Assembly: GCA_034003765.1 (NCBI GenBank)
Contig: JAVEXZ010000008.1
Location: forward strand, 1-64,000
Direction: 5' to 3'
Length of the DNA: 64,000 bases
From: JAAZGD01 sp034003765
GTDB taxonomy: Bacteria; Bacillota; Clostridia; Peptostreptococcales; Anaerovoracaceae
Each line of letters begins with the position of its first letter. The stretch's first letter is position 1. Made by a program: the position numbers and the translations under genes. The notes beneath the pieces were generated by a model that was not told where the DNA came from, made no database searches, and worked only from the letters and a program-made list of their open reading frames with translations. Below are positions 25,511 to 33,971 of the stretch, piece after piece.

Positions 25511-26434
25511 ATGATTGATATTCTAGTAATCGGTGGAGGGTGTGCAGGATTAACTGCTTCCATATATGGTGCAAGAGCCGGGAAAAAGGTTCTCGTTTTG
25601 GAACAAGAAAATCTTGGCGGACAAATATCTTATTCTCCCCGGGTGGAAAATTACCCGGGGATTTCCTCTATTAGTGGTGCAGAATTTGCAGACAATCTTT
25701 ATGAACAGTGCCTAGCCCTGGGGGTAGAAATTGATTTAATTCAAGTCACGGGGATAGAAAGAAATGCAGACTACTTTATTGCTAAGAGCCAGTCAAAAGA
25801 AATAGCTGCTAAAAGCATTATAGTGGCGACAGGAGTTTGTCAGAGAAAATTATCCTTGGATAGAGAAGATGAGCTTTCAGGTAAAGGGGTTTCATACTGC
25901 ACTCTTTGTGATGGGGCTTTTTACAAGGATGAGCAAGTAGTGGTAGTAGGTGGAGGCAATACAGCATTACAAGGTGCTGAATTTCTTTCATCTTTATGTG
26001 ATAAAGTGTATTTGGTTCATCGAAGGGAAGCCTTTAGAGGAGAAGAAAAATCTCTACTTAGACTCCGAGAAAAAGAAAATGTCGAGATAGTCACATCTTC
26101 TTTTATAAGGGATTTACATGGGCAGGAAGATTTAGAGAAAATTACAATTGAGAACCTTGTAAACCAGGAGAAAATGGATTTATCGGTTACAGGGCTTTTT
26201 GTCTTAATCGGGCAGGTCCCCAACAATAAGCCCTTTGAAGGGTTTATAAAAATGGATGAAGAAGGTTTCATTGAAGCAGGAGAAGATTGCAAGACATCCC
26301 AAGAGGGAGTCTTTGTTGCAGGAGATTGCCGCAAAAAGAAAATAAGACAGCTAACAACTGCAGCATCTGATGGTACAGTTGCTGCCCTTGAAGCCCTAAA
26401 GTATTTAGATGAGGCAGCTTATCCAAATACATAG
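25511..26434 (+). CDS. trxB: Thioredoxin reductase-like flavoprotein
   Basis: 307 residues. The FAD motif is GGGCAGLTASIYGARAG at 7-23, and the redox disulfide is CTLC in YCTLCDGAFY (usual CATCDG). The NAD(P)H fold has VVGGGNTALQGAEFL followed by HRREAFRGEE, so a pyridine nucleotide rather than ferredoxin donor is likely. The second FAD motif is VFVAGDCRKKKIRQLTTAASDG. It lies 12 bp after nrdD and probably reduces the redoxin domain fused to NrdD. Start ATG preceded by aagaaggagc. Confidence 0.92.
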   Translation: MIDILVIGGGCAGLTASIYGARAGKKVLVLEQENLGGQISYSPRVENYPGISSISGAEFADNLYEQCLALGVEIDLIQVTGIERNADYFIAKSQSKEIAAKSIIVATGVCQRKLSLDREDELSGKGVSYCTLCDGAFYKDEQVVVVGGGNTALQGAEFLSSLCDKVYLVHRREAFRGEEKSLLRLREKENVEIVTSSFIRDLHGQEDLEKITIENLVNQEKMDLSVTGLFVLIGQVPNNKPFEGFIKMDEEGFIEAGEDCKTSQEGVFVAGDCRKKKIRQLTTAASDGTVAALEALKYLDEAAYPNT

Positions 26435-26471
26435 GTGGGAAGTTCTCTTATTTAAGTCTAGGGGAAATTGT

Positions 26472-27398
26472 TTATTTAAGTCTATAGCTTGTGTAGCCTT
26501 TGTAATCTATGGAGTTAACATCAGGATCATCTCCAAGCCTCTTCATAAGGGAGGGAATGTTGGAGGATTTTCTTGTTTCTAGGAAGCTTTCAATTTCGAA
26601 TTGATGCATTGGATGTCTCTTGATAATGCTTAGAATAGCTTGATAATCGTCTTTTATATGGCTAAAAAACCCAACAGAGCTTAATAAATCAATTGAAATC
26701 CCCCCAAGCACTTGGCATGCATGAGCCATAAAGTCAGAAGCGACTGGCTTAATATGATCTTCTGCTGGTGGCCGCACAGGGGTGTTTAGGTAAAGTCTTT
26801 CGTATGATATTTCTTTTAGCATCTCTTGATACACGATTAAAATCTCTTCACTATCGTTTACCCCTTCTAAGAACATCATTTCCAACCAAAGTTCTCCTGG
26901 GTATTGGTGGGAAAACTTCTTTAAACCTTCATAAACCAATTCAAAAGTCAGTGAGCCATGGGGGCGATTAATGGCTGAGAATAGGCTTTCGTCGGTAGCA
27001 TCAAAAGTTGGCAAAACTATATCAGCAAGATTTAATGCTTTGACAACATCTTCATCATAAAGAAGGGCTCCATTTGTAATTAGGGCTACTGGCTTGTGGG
27101 TACGTTCCTTAATTCCTTTAATAAGTTGGTAAAGGCCTAAATAGAGAGTTGGTTCTCCCTCACCTACCAGGGTAACAACATCATATTTAGTTATGCTTGC
27201 AATTGATTGATCAAATTCTAAAAGAATGTCTTGAGAATCAAAGAACATTTGCCTCGTATTTGTCATTTTATCGGTTCTACCAAGTTGACAATAGACGCAA
27301 GAATAATTACAAGTCTTTTTAGGAATGGGGCTTATCCCTAAGGAAAGCCCCATTCTTCTTGATGGCACAGGGCCATATACATATTTATGTTCTATCAT
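26472..27398 (-). CDS. Radical SAM protein (COG0731-like)
   Basis: 308 residues. The N-terminal VYGPVPSRRMGLSLG and the cluster motif CNYSCVYCQLG (CxxxCxxC) are typical of a group of uncharacterised radical SAM proteins often found near metallocluster genes. GEGEPTLY follows. The C-terminal 80 residues look like a winged-helix domain (HPMHQFEIESFL). The substrate is unknown. It is the last gene of the minus-strand operon, 59 bp after the NifX-like gene. Its stop codon lies inside one copy of a 13-bp direct repeat. Confidence 0.85.
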   Translation of the reverse strand: MIEHKYVYGPVPSRRMGLSLGISPIPKKTCNYSCVYCQLGRTDKMTNTRQMFFDSQDILLEFDQSIASITKYDVVTLVGEGEPTLYLGLYQLIKGIKERTHKPVALITNGALLYDEDVVKALNLADIVLPTFDATDESLFSAINRPHGSLTFELVYEGLKKFSHQYPGELWLEMMFLEGVNDSEEILIVYQEMLKEISYERLYLNTPVRPPAEDHIKPVASDFMAHACQVLGGISIDLLSSVGFFSHIKDDYQAILSIIKRHPMHQFEIESFLETRKSSNIPSLMKRLGDDPDVNSIDYKGYTSYRLK

Positions 27399-27457
27399 GG
27401 TTGTTTTACCAAATCCTTTTCCCGAATAATTCCTGCAAGCAGTTTGCTTGTCTCTTT

Positions 27458-27817
27458 TTAAGATTCACATTCGTCATGGTGTTGGTGATCGTGGCAGATT
27501 GAGCCAGTCGACTTTAATTCCCCTTTGAGATATTTCTCTACGGCATCTTTTGCTGAACCACCAGCTCCTAATATTACCTCAATGCCTTTCTGATTGAAGA
27601 TATCAACAGCTCCACCACCCATGCCTCCAGAGATAATTGTATTTACCCCCTGTTCGTGTAAAAACACGGGAAGAAATCCCGGTTTATGACCAGGGTTCAA
27701 TATAGATTCAAACTTTGTGATTTTGTCCCCTTCAACCTCGAAAATATTGAAGTTAATGCAGTGCCCGAAATGTTCAGTCACCATGTCTTGTTCACTTGCT
27801 ACAGCAATTCTCATCAT
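27458..27817 (-). CDS. NifX/NifB-like cofactor-binding domain protein with His/Cys tail
   Basis: 119 residues of the dinitrogenase iron-molybdenum cofactor domain family (PF02579). Hallmarks are the N-terminal MRIAVASEQD, the HFGHC segment and GGMGGGAVDIFNQKGIEVILGAGG. The tail is metal-binding in character: CHDHQHHDEC. No nitrogenase genes are in the window, so it is probably a carrier in another metallocluster pathway. Good ribosome site aggagg before the ATG at 27817. Located between the MBL gene (8 bp) and the radical SAM gene. Confidence 0.85.
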   Translation of the reverse strand: MMRIAVASEQDMVTEHFGHCINFNIFEVEGDKITKFESILNPGHKPGFLPVFLHEQGVNTIISGGMGGGAVDIFNQKGIEVILGAGGSAKDAVEKYLKGELKSTGSICHDHQHHDECES

Positions 27818-27825
27818 TTTTCCTC

Positions 27826-28650
27826 CTAAAGTGTTAGCTGGGAACCTGTAGATAAATAGTTGATCTGTTCACCTAAGAGTTCCTTTAATAAAGAAAAGTT
27901 CCTTGTTCCTGTACAGTGACAGGTGTAATAAATTGTCGCTTTTGATTTTAGGTATTCGCCTAAAGCATATACCTCTTCAGGTGATTCGTCCTTGTCTTTT
28001 GAGCGATTATATAAATGAAACCCTCCAACCACATGGGTTGGATAAGATTTATTTAGTCTGTAAAAGTGGTCCATTATATTGGGTATTCCTCTATGAGCAC
28101 AGCCAGCCATTAGAACACTCTTGTCTCCTTCATGGATAATAAGATTTTGCTCATGTTCGAAGATGTCTCCTTTAAGCTTATCGTTATTTTTTACGAAGAG
28201 TTGTTTATTCCCTGAGGGCACAAATTTTGTTCCTTCCACATTTGAAAATAGCTCTAATTCATCATCAATCAAAGTGTGGCCTTGTGTCAATATAATTTGT
28301 GGATAATTTAATATGTTTTTATCTAAACCTATGTATCTTTCTCCGACTTCATTTGAGAATGAATAGTATTCATTAAAGGCATTTTCCCTTATATAAACGG
28401 GGGCAGTAGAATTTGCATTGAGAAAACCTAAAAGTCCCCCTCCGTGGTCGTAATGTCCATGGGATATTAGGGCTACATCAATATGGGGGATGGTGACTCC
28501 CATTTTCTGGGCATTATTCAAAAAACCATTACTTGCCCCTGTATCGAAAAGGACCTTGTGATTTATTGTCTCCACATATATAGAAAGGCCATGTTCTGAT
28601 TCAAGTCTGGGAGAGGGTGAAGTATTTTCTATTAGGATTTTTATAATCAT
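27826..28650 (-). CDS. MBL-fold metallohydrolase (COG1237-like)
   Basis: 274 residues. The metal motif HxHxDH is HGHYDHGGG near residue 64, with upstream FDTGAS and downstream GCAHRGIPN and VVGGFHLYN, the pattern of the COG1237 family that includes homologues of the archaeal beta-ribofuranosylaminobenzene enzyme region proteins. The family is often found next to MinD-ferredoxin ATPases and NifX-like genes in anaerobes. The true reaction is not known. Transcribed with the minus-strand cluster, 105 bp after the second MinD gene. Confidence 0.83.
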   Translation of the reverse strand: MIIKILIENTSPSPRLESEHGLSIYVETINHKVLFDTGASNGFLNNAQKMGVTIPHIDVALISHGHYDHGGGLLGFLNANSTAPVYIRENAFNEYYSFSNEVGERYIGLDKNILNYPQIILTQGHTLIDDELELFSNVEGTKFVPSGNKQLFVKNNDKLKGDIFEHEQNLIIHEGDKSVLMAGCAHRGIPNIMDHFYRLNKSYPTHVVGGFHLYNRSKDKDESPEEVYALGEYLKSKATIYYTCHCTGTRNFSLLKELLGEQINYLSTGSQLTL

Positions 28651-28686
28651 GGGAGTGTCCTTATAAAGGGTTTTTAATATATTTGT

Positions 28687-28760
28687 GGGATCCTTAAGGT
28701 CAATAAAAACTTATGGATTCAATAATTTCAATGGGATCCTTAAGGCTAATAAAACTTAGG
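28687..28760. repeat. Imperfect direct repeat between MinD and MBL genes
   Basis: Two copies of about 29 bp (28687-28716 and 28732-28760), each with GGGATCCTTAAGG followed by a near-identical AATAAAA(A)CTTA segment, offset by 45 bp. The second copy includes the stop codon of the MinD gene, so the gap looks like a duplication of the gene's 3' edge. Confidence 0.75.
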
Positions 28761-29616
28761 CCTTTAACAGTTCTAGGCTTTTGGTAAAAAGTGCTTTTAC
28801 TGCATCTCCAGAAGGGCAGGCTTGATCAACTATAGTTTTACCTTGGTTTACTGCTTCCACTGCCATGGGGTCATAGGGGATGACTCCTAAAAAGGGTAAT
28901 TGCCTAGACTTACAATAATCCATAATTTCCAGGGTTTTTTCCGGGTTCGTATCGTGCTTATTGACGCAGATCCCTATTTTTATTCCAAACCTCTGAGTGG
29001 TAGCTACAATACGCTCCATATCTTGTATTCCCGACATGGAAGGTTCAGCTACAATTAAAACCATATCCACACCAGTAATTGATGCAATAACTGGGCAACC
29101 AATACCAGGTGAACCGTCAATAATAGCGAAATCAACAGGAGGAGCTGATTCCTTTAACTGTTTCTTTACTTCTGTAACCAAAAGGCCTGAAGTACCATTT
29201 CCCATTTTTAGTTGAGCTGTTGAGAACACAGCATCTTCTTTGTAAAGCTTAAGATCACCTGCCTTGTTTGGTGATAGGGTAACAGCATTAGAGGGACAAA
29301 CAAACTTGCAAACGCCACAACCCTCGCAACTATAGTAATTTACCCGATAATCTTCATCAAAAGAAATGGCATTGAATTGGCATTTTTGTCGGCACAAATC
29401 ACACTTAGTGCATTTGTTCCTGTCTATGGTGGCCTTTGGCAATCCAAAATAGTCCTTTATCTGGGGATCTTTTTTGTGATTCATTATGAGGTGTAAATTG
29501 GGGGCATCAACGTCACAATCAGCATAGGCCTTTACCTGGGCTATGCGAATGAAAGCCCCAGCTACAGTGGTTTTTCCTGTTCCGCCTTTACCGCTTAATA
29601 TGAGAAGTTGTTTCAT
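28756..29616 (-). CDS. MinD-family ATPase with inserted ferredoxin domain (second copy)
   Basis: 286 residues. The deviant Walker A is LSGKGGTGKTT at 7-17, with Lys in the MinD/NifH-type position. An inserted 2[4Fe-4S] ferredoxin domain has CTKCDLCRQKC and CEGCGVCKFVCP (about 65-110). IDGSPGIGCPV is the switch II region. Such ATPases are relatives of NBP35/Mrp and CooC and probably load or transfer metal clusters. The start has a strong site gggaggtaagg and overlaps the preceding paralogue by 29 bp. Confidence 0.9.
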   Translation of the reverse strand: MKQLLILSGKGGTGKTTVAGAFIRIAQVKAYADCDVDAPNLHLIMNHKKDPQIKDYFGLPKATIDRNKCTKCDLCRQKCQFNAISFDEDYRVNYYSCEGCGVCKFVCPSNAVTLSPNKAGDLKLYKEDAVFSTAQLKMGNGTSGLLVTEVKKQLKESAPPVDFAIIDGSPGIGCPVIASITGVDMVLIVAEPSMSGIQDMERIVATTQRFGIKIGICVNKHDTNPEKTLEIMDYCKSRQLPFLGVIPYDPMAVEAVNQGKTIVDQACPSGDAVKALFTKSLELLKA

Positions 29617-30472
29617 TCCTTACCTCCCTTTGAATTTTTTGTAGGATTCTGTTGAACATTTTTTCGTAAGCAGGGTTTTCCCGAGCAAGAATTTTGCCTT
29701 GGGAGTTAATCATCCCAATATCTTGATCAAAAGGTATTTTCCCTAGTATGGGGATCCCATGTTCTTTGCAAAAATCTTCGGAAGGGTTGCTTCCAGGAAG
29801 GCATTTGTTCAAAACCACCGCAAAAGGTTTTTCCAAGAGGGTAACTAGTTCTACAACCATGGCTAAGTTATGAACACCAAATATTGTGGGTTCAGCTACT
29901 AGAAGGCAATAATCAGCATCCTTTACACTTTCCATAACTGGGCAGGCACTTCCAGGTGGACAATCGATAAATGTGCAATCTTTATAGGTATAAGAGTTTT
30001 CAAGCAGATAATCAATAATAGGGATGCCAGAAGCTTCTCCAATATTTAATTTACCTGAGATAACTGTTACATAGTCTGAAACCCCAATAGTTACTTCTCC
30101 TACTTCTTTGTTTTTTTCACCTAAAGCATCTTCTGGGCAAACCAAAAAACACCCTCCACAGGAATGACATACATCTTCAAATATCAGCAGTTTATCACCA
30201 GTGTGGGCAAGGGCATTAAATTCACAAAAATCTACACATTTTCTACAGCCTGTGCATTTTTTGGGGTCCACTTTTGGTATAATCGAGTAAATTTTTTCTG
30301 TGGATATATTCAAAGGTTTAATGTAGAGGGCACCGTTTGGTTCCTCAACATCACAGTCCACATAAACAGATTCCTTGGCAGCAGCAGCTAGATTTACAGA
30401 TAGTAAAGTCTTTCCCGTTCCCCCTTTACCACTTAAAATAGCCACACGGATTTTGCCCTTGTTACTTGCCAT
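29588..30472 (-). CDS. MinD-family ATPase with inserted ferredoxin domain (first copy)
   Basis: 294 residues from the ATG at 30472 (an ATG at 30493 would add seven residues; neither has a strong ribosome site). Walker A is LSGKGGTGKTLLSVNLA. The inserted ferredoxin domain has CTGCRKCVDFC and CHSCGGCFLVCP. FIDCPPGSACPV is switch II. It is a paralogue of the next gene, and the pair may act as a heterodimer, as is usual for tandem genes of this family. It overlaps the NifX-like gene upstream by 11 bp. No direct evidence for the target metalloprotein. Confidence 0.9.
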   Translation of the reverse strand: MASNKGKIRVAILSGKGGTGKTLLSVNLAAAAKESVYVDCDVEEPNGALYIKPLNISTEKIYSIIPKVDPKKCTGCRKCVDFCEFNALAHTGDKLLIFEDVCHSCGGCFLVCPEDALGEKNKEVGEVTIGVSDYVTVISGKLNIGEASGIPIIDYLLENSYTYKDCTFIDCPPGSACPVMESVKDADYCLLVAEPTIFGVHNLAMVVELVTLLEKPFAVVLNKCLPGSNPSEDFCKEHGIPILGKIPFDQDIGMINSQGKILARENPAYEKMFNRILQKIQREVRNETTSHIKR

Positions 30473-30821
30473 GGTGTCCTGGGTGGATCTCATCTAAAAG
30501 CTTAAGGTCATCATTCTTGAATGACTCAATTGTTTTCATGAGAGATTCTTCGGTGGAGCGGTAGATGGCTATATTGGCTCCCTTTAAAACATCAGCTGCA
30601 TTTTGTCCACAACTGGGAGTTATAAGAACAGCTGCCTTGTTCTTAGCTATTGCTTCTGCAGCCTTTATACCTGCTCCTCCAGGGCTCATAGCTGCTTCGT
30701 TTTCCATAAATATAGGCATGTTGTCCACTGTGTCATAAAAAAGAAAAAATGGCGCTCTTCCAAAGGAAGGGCTCACAGCAGTTTCCATTGTTTTTTCTAG
30801 TACAGGAATTGCAATTTTCAT
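30462..30821 (-). CDS. NifX/NifB-like cofactor-binding domain protein
   Basis: 119 residues, first gene of the minus-strand metallocluster operon. MKIAIPVLEKTMETAVSPSFGRAPFFLFYD at the N-terminus and the Gly-rich GGAGIKAAEAIAKNKAAVLITPSCGQNA segment match the PF02579 fold. A Cys lies in TPSCGQNA, and the C-terminus ends HPGHHGK, again suggesting metal contact. It is paralogous to the gene at 27458-27817. Ribosome site atggaggttagat precedes the ATG. Confidence 0.85.
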   Translation of the reverse strand: MKIAIPVLEKTMETAVSPSFGRAPFFLFYDTVDNMPIFMENEAAMSPGGAGIKAAEAIAKNKAAVLITPSCGQNAADVLKGANIAIYRSTEESLMKTIESFKNDDLKLLDEIHPGHHGK

Positions 30822-30873
30822 ATCTAACCTCCATATAGTATCTAGTGATAACTAGCAATTTGTCTTACTTAAT

Positions 30874-30901
30874 AGTATATACGATTGATGGCATATGTCA
30901 A
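30874..30901 (-). promoter_or_regulatory. Predicted sigma-A promoter of the NifX-MinD operon
   Basis: Minus strand: consensus TTGACA (30901-30896), 16-base spacer, TATACT (30879-30874). A palindrome CTAGT-GATA-ACTAG at 30842-30855 lies in the early leader and could be an operator. Confidence 0.65.
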
Positions 30902-30952
30902 TAAATTGAGGTGAAAATGTGGACTAATCAATGATTTTTTAAGGCTAACATG

Positions 30953-30961
30953 TGGTATAAT
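30953..30961 (+). promoter_or_regulatory. Extended -10 promoter before the M14 carboxypeptidase
   Basis: TGGTATAAT gives TG-N-TATAAT; no good -35 is seen. The leader would be about 165 bases and contains an 8-bp inverted repeat, ACCCAGTT at 30986-30993 and AACTGGGT at 31082-31089. The 311-bp gap 30822-31132 holds this, the divergent promoter and no gene. Confidence 0.45.
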
Positions 30962-31132
30962 ATTTCATAATAGATTGTTCAAGGGACCCAGTTCCACTAG
31001 CAGATTATGGAATCTTCTGGATGGAAATAATTAATATGACCTAAATTTTATACATGTCTAGCTAAAAAATATACTGATATTAACTGGGTTTATAAAAAGC
31101 AACTATACAACCAGTACAAAGGAAAGGGCGAG

Positions 31133-32455
31133 ATGAAAAAAAGAATATTAGCAAGGGTAAAAAAACCAACACTCGCAGTAATATCAGCATTTTTATTAAT
31201 TGCTTTAGTTCTTGTTTTTTTCCCTGGATTCTCCCAAAATGCAGAAGCCCCAATTGTGGATGCTGAAAAGATATATTCTACCAGTCCATTTTACCTAGGG
31301 GTTAATAAGGCTATGGAAAGCTTAAATTCACGCTACAGAGAGATGACGGAGCTAAAAGAAATTGGCAAGTCAGTGGATGGCCACCCTATTCTTGCTTTAA
31401 AGATTGGCAAAGGCCAAGATAAAGTTCTAGTATTAGGTGGTATGCATGGAAGAGAAGCCATAACAACTGTGCTTTTGTTAGATCAAATTGAGAAAATCAT
31501 CCTTGCTTACAAGTCGGAAGACCCTTACAGTTACGGAGGCTATCAAACTAAAAAGATTTTAGATGATGTTTGCCTTTGGTTTGTACCTCTTTTAAATCCA
31601 GATGGGGCAGAGATTTCCCTCAATAGAGGAAGAACTTTGGATAATCAAGACTTGCTTAAATACATTACTAATGGAGACAATGACTTGGGAAGGTGGAAAG
31701 CTAACCTTAATGGAGTTGACCTAAATAGAAACTTTACTGGTGATAAATATGGCACAGTAGAAAAAGCGGGTTATGCTTATTATCCTGGCCCCAAAGCATT
31801 TTCTGAGCCAGAGACCAAGGCCATAGTTGATTTTACAAATCGAGAAAATTTTGCGGGGGCTTTGAATGTCCATGCGGCAGGAGAGATAATTTATTGGGAT
31901 ATGCCATATAAGGTAATTGCCCAGAAGATTTCTAATATAACGGGCTACTCCTTGGTACCCCCCTCAGACAACCCTCCCATGGGTTCCTATGACACTTGGT
32001 TTTTGAGAAAAACTGGAAATCCGGTTTTAACAATAGAGATTGGTGAAGGATTTTTGCGAGCACCAATGGAATTTGGAAAGTATAATAGTATTTGGCAAAA
32101 GAACTGGCTGACCCCAGTGGTATTTGCAAGAGAACTACAAAAAAACCAAGATGTTGCTATTTACTATCAAGGCTTTCAATTACAACTAGCCTTTCCACCC
32201 ATTCGCCAACCATCAGGCCAAGTCCTGGTACCCCTGCGGGATACCATGGAAAAAATAGGGGCTGAGGTTATGTGGGACAAAAAGGATAAAACTATTTTGG
32301 TTAGGATAGATGAAATAGAAAGAGCAATTCCCCAAAAACCACCAGCAAGTATGGTGGGAGGAACAACATATATACCTGTTAGTGATATCATAGAAATTTT
32401 TGAATATAAATTAGTATGGGACAACTACACAAAATCCGCATTTCTCTCAAATTGA
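31133..32455 (+). CDS. M14 zinc carboxypeptidase with copper-amine-oxidase-type C-terminal domain
   Basis: 440 residues. Residues 12-31 are a signal or membrane anchor. The M14 domain (about 45-330) has Zn ligands His105 and Glu108 in GGMHGREA and His247 in ALNVHAAG; VDLNRNF (Asn198-Arg199) binds the substrate carboxylate, and the catalytic Glu is Glu302 in LTIEIGEG. Residues about 345-440 form a PF07833-type domain (VLVPLRDTMEKIGAEVMWD), common on clostridial surface proteins. It probably trims peptides, perhaps peptidoglycan stems, outside the cell. First gene of the envelope module. Confidence 0.9.
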   Translation: MKKRILARVKKPTLAVISAFLLIALVLVFFPGFSQNAEAPIVDAEKIYSTSPFYLGVNKAMESLNSRYREMTELKEIGKSVDGHPILALKIGKGQDKVLVLGGMHGREAITTVLLLDQIEKIILAYKSEDPYSYGGYQTKKILDDVCLWFVPLLNPDGAEISLNRGRTLDNQDLLKYITNGDNDLGRWKANLNGVDLNRNFTGDKYGTVEKAGYAYYPGPKAFSEPETKAIVDFTNRENFAGALNVHAAGEIIYWDMPYKVIAQKISNITGYSLVPPSDNPPMGSYDTWFLRKTGNPVLTIEIGEGFLRAPMEFGKYNSIWQKNWLTPVVFARELQKNQDVAIYYQGFQLQLAFPPIRQPSGQVLVPLRDTMEKIGAEVMWDKKDKTILVRIDEIERAIPQKPPASMVGGTTYIPVSDIIEIFEYKLVWDNYTKSAFLSN

Positions 32456-32475
32456 TTCAAAAGAGGTAACTGGGC

Positions 32476-33906
32476 ATGAACATTAAAAGATTACTTAGCA
32501 TAATTATGGTGGTTTTACTTGTATTCTCATTTGGTGGACTAGTTGCTCCTGTAACTTCATATGGTGTCACTAGCAATTTACAAACTTCTGAGTGGGCTCT
32601 AGAGGAAGTGGAAGATGCTTTGTTTTACGGCTTTATCCCAGCAGAATTATCAGGGGTTTCTCTAAAAGATTCTATAACAAGAGAGGAATTTGCAAGCTTA
32701 GTGGTAAGTGTTTGGGAAAAAGAAACAAATATTATAGTTAAGCTTGAAAAAACTAGTCCCTTTTCAGATACAGAAAATAAAAATGTTTTAAAGGCTTTTC
32801 AACTTGGCATAGTAAAGGGTATGGGGAATGGAAAGTATGAACCACTAGGCACATTAACACGGGAGGCAGCGGCAACTATGTTGACCCGCCTATATATACA
32901 ACTAACAAAAGAAGAAATAGAGGTTCCAAAGCATCTGGTCTTTAAAGACGATAATAGAATTAATGGCTGGGCCAAAGAGTCAGTTTACTATATGTCTGAT
33001 AAGGGATTATTGAAGGGTGTTGGCGCTAATGAATTTGATCCTCAAGGTCTTATTTCCAGAGAGCAGTCCCTTGTAATTTCCGTGAGAATGGTAGAAGAAA
33101 TATTTAGGAATATATTGAATTTTGTTCCTGAAACCGACTTCTCATCTGGGACAAGGGTATACTCAATAGATGAAGTGAAGAGTGCTTTCAAATATGCTCA
33201 ATACCATTTACTTCCTATTATTACATTGAGAATGGATAGCGCTCTTGCGGGGTCGCTGGAAGCCGAGTATTCAAACATTATGACTAAGAGGGAAATAGAA
33301 AGTATTTCCTATTCATATAACCCTGGACCAGGAACCCTAATAGTTTCAATAAAGTACTCCCTTATGGCCCAGGTTCTTGCTCTTATAGTGAATGATGACA
33401 TTAAGCTTGCCAATGTTTCTAACCGAGCCCTTGAAATACAATCACAGGTCTTAGGTATTAGAAATAGCATAATTACACCTCAAATGGATTACCACCAAAG
33501 AGAAAAGGCGATCCACGACTATATTGTCAAGAATTACTCTTATGATGTGGGTAATAACTCTGGAAGCCTTAACTATGACGACTCCTATTGCATTTCTGGC
33601 CTTTTGAAAAATGGCCAAGGAGTTTGCCAAGCTTATGCTCAACTATTCTGGGCCTTATGCTTAAATACAAAAATTCCTGGGGGCATAGTCTATGGTGAAG
33701 CAGGTGGTGGACCCCATGCTTGGAATATTGTGAGCATTTATGGTGATTGTTTCCATGTGGATGTAACTTGGAACGACCCAATTCCTGACCAAGGGCAAAA
33801 GGTTAGATATGATTATTATAATTTGTCGGAACAAGCAATCAAAAGGGATCATGAGATTTATGATATAAACAGGTCTCCATGTGACTTTGTAACAAACAAT
33901 CATTAA
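32476..33906 (+). CDS. S-layer homology protein with transglutaminase-like domain (copy 1)
   Basis: 476 residues. A signal peptide (about 1-30) is followed by three SLH repeats (about 37-220; TREEFASLVV, LTREAAATMLTRLY and ISREQSLVISVRM) that should bind secondary cell-wall polymer. The C-terminal domain is transglutaminase/protease-like with the triad Cys384 (GQGVCQAYA), His414 (GPHAWNIV) and Asp429 (HVDVTWNDP). It may cross-link or cleave surface proteins. It follows the carboxypeptidase after 20 bp and is paralogous to the protein at 35667-37085. Confidence 0.93.
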   Translation: MNIKRLLSIIMVVLLVFSFGGLVAPVTSYGVTSNLQTSEWALEEVEDALFYGFIPAELSGVSLKDSITREEFASLVVSVWEKETNIIVKLEKTSPFSDTENKNVLKAFQLGIVKGMGNGKYEPLGTLTREAAATMLTRLYIQLTKEEIEVPKHLVFKDDNRINGWAKESVYYMSDKGLLKGVGANEFDPQGLISREQSLVISVRMVEEIFRNILNFVPETDFSSGTRVYSIDEVKSAFKYAQYHLLPIITLRMDSALAGSLEAEYSNIMTKREIESISYSYNPGPGTLIVSIKYSLMAQVLALIVNDDIKLANVSNRALEIQSQVLGIRNSIITPQMDYHQREKAIHDYIVKNYSYDVGNNSGSLNYDDSYCISGLLKNGQGVCQAYAQLFWALCLNTKIPGGIVYGEAGGGPHAWNIVSIYGDCFHVDVTWNDPIPDQGQKVRYDYYNLSEQAIKRDHEIYDINRSPCDFVTNNH

Positions 33907-33971
33907 AAAATAGGCTATAATTACAGGGGAGATTCATAAAATTGTAGTTTAAAATCAAGGAGAACAGAATA

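Noticed and set aside
30962..31132. c-di-GMP or other known riboswitch before the surface-protein module
   Set aside because: The conserved core motifs of the c-di-GMP classes are not seen; only generic hairpins are present.
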